The notes below the pieces were generated by a model. It had not been told where the DNA came from, did not search any database, and was given only the letters and a program-made list of their open reading frames with translations. Shown here one piece after another: positions 6,342-6,702 of a stretch of DNA of 6,702 bases (position 1 is its first letter; every line of letters begins with the position of its first letter). Made by a program: the position numbers and the translations under genes. Origin of the DNA: an uncultured Candidatus Saccharibacteria bacterium (GTDB lineage Bacteria > Patescibacteriota > Saccharimonadia > Saccharimonadales > Saccharimonadaceae); assembly GCA_947253405.1 (NCBI GenBank), contig CAMXZF010000036.1:1-6702 (forward strand), read 5' to 3'.

Positions 6342-6702
6342 ATTTTAAAAAAACCAATCAATCATAACAAAATAGAAACAAGACTAACCCTAAAAAATAA
6401 TCCAGCCATGCTATCTTTGTTAGTTTTAGCGGTAGTGTCTTTAATAATGTTTTTCTTTCCACCAATTTATTATAAAAGTCTTGAGGGTATTGCAATAAAT
6501 TTAATCAGGCTAGTTATAATCTCCTTAACATCAATTTTAGCTATTAAGCTAATTGGTCAAAGAAAGCTGGGCGATGAATACAGGGCTTTAGATTCTAAAA
6601 GTTACAGTAGACTAAAGATATTAGTTTTTCTAATTCCCTGCCTGGTTTTAGTTATCTCACTTTTGCAGGTATTTTTTCCCGAAGTTGCGGCTAACTTTAT
6701 TC
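6342..6702 (+). CDS. Unrecognised membrane protein with a probable ATT start (3' end cut by window edge)
   Basis: The frame is open from the stop codon at 6321 to the right edge, giving 120 complete codons from ATT at 6342. The product has a polar, basic N-terminus of about 20 residues (starting LKKPINHNKIETR after the initiator), then about three hydrophobic segments near residues 23-44, 50-71 and 91-112. A charged loop (about 72-90, QRKLGDEYRALDSK) lies between the second and third. I do not recognise the family and the C-terminal part is missing. It starts 21 bases after the PBP stop, so it is probably co-transcribed, and a role in the cell envelope is a guess from context only. The first ATG in frame is at 6408; starting there would leave the protein beginning directly in the first membrane segment and would ignore the perfect ribosome binding site 73 bases upstream. 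I therefore prefer ATT, which is a rare initiator. Confidence 0.75.
   Translation, partial: MLKKPINHNKIETRLTLKNNPAMLSLLVLAVVSLIMFFFPPIYYKSLEGIAINLIRLVIISLTSILAIKLIGQRKLGDEYRALDSKSYSRLKILVFLIPCLVLVISLLQVFFPEVAANFI

Noticed and set aside
1..6702. Alternative genetic code with TGA read as an amino acid
   Set aside because: No in-frame TGA occurs in any of the five coding frames, and the complete genes end in TAA.

Overview
The window is an AT-rich piece of a compact bacterial chromosome carrying five protein genes, two of them cut by the window edges. The genes sit in two divergent clusters that share one short intergenic region. The very tight packing, the GTG and ATT starts and the lineage flavour of the proteins suggest a reduced-genome bacterium of the Patescibacteria/CPR type, perhaps Saccharibacteria. 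That placement is an inference from general character, not a proven assignment. All three stops inside the window are TAA. No in-frame TGA occurs in the coding frames, so nothing points to a recoded TGA.

Left half, minus strand, read right to left from position 3465: tyrS (tyrosyl-tRNA synthetase), then an unrecognised four-helix membrane protein 5 bases later, then recG (branched-DNA helicase), which starts inside the end of the membrane gene and runs off the left edge. This looks like one co-transcribed, translationally coupled unit. None of its three starts has a recognisable Shine-Dalgarno sequence.

Right half, plus strand: a 915-residue class A penicillin-binding protein (GTG start at 3573, with a purine/G-rich ribosome binding site), then a partial membrane protein. 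The second gene has a perfect AGGAGGT site, and the only start candidate near that site is the rare codon ATT at 6342. The two probably form a cell-envelope operon.

The 107-base region 3466-3572 holds two opposed extended -10 elements (TGCTAGAAT and TGCTAAAAT), which form the arms of an imperfect inverted repeat. The two promoters share the DNA between them, so they may compete for polymerase or be controlled together. The tyrS -10 lies so close to the ATG that the tyrS mRNA is predicted to be leaderless or nearly so. No RNA genes, mobile elements, CRISPR arrays or convincing intrinsic terminators were seen. I found no clearly new defence or mobile system. The most interesting signals are the mirrored promoters, the ATT start, the altered HIGH motif of TyrRS and the unrecognised membrane proteins.
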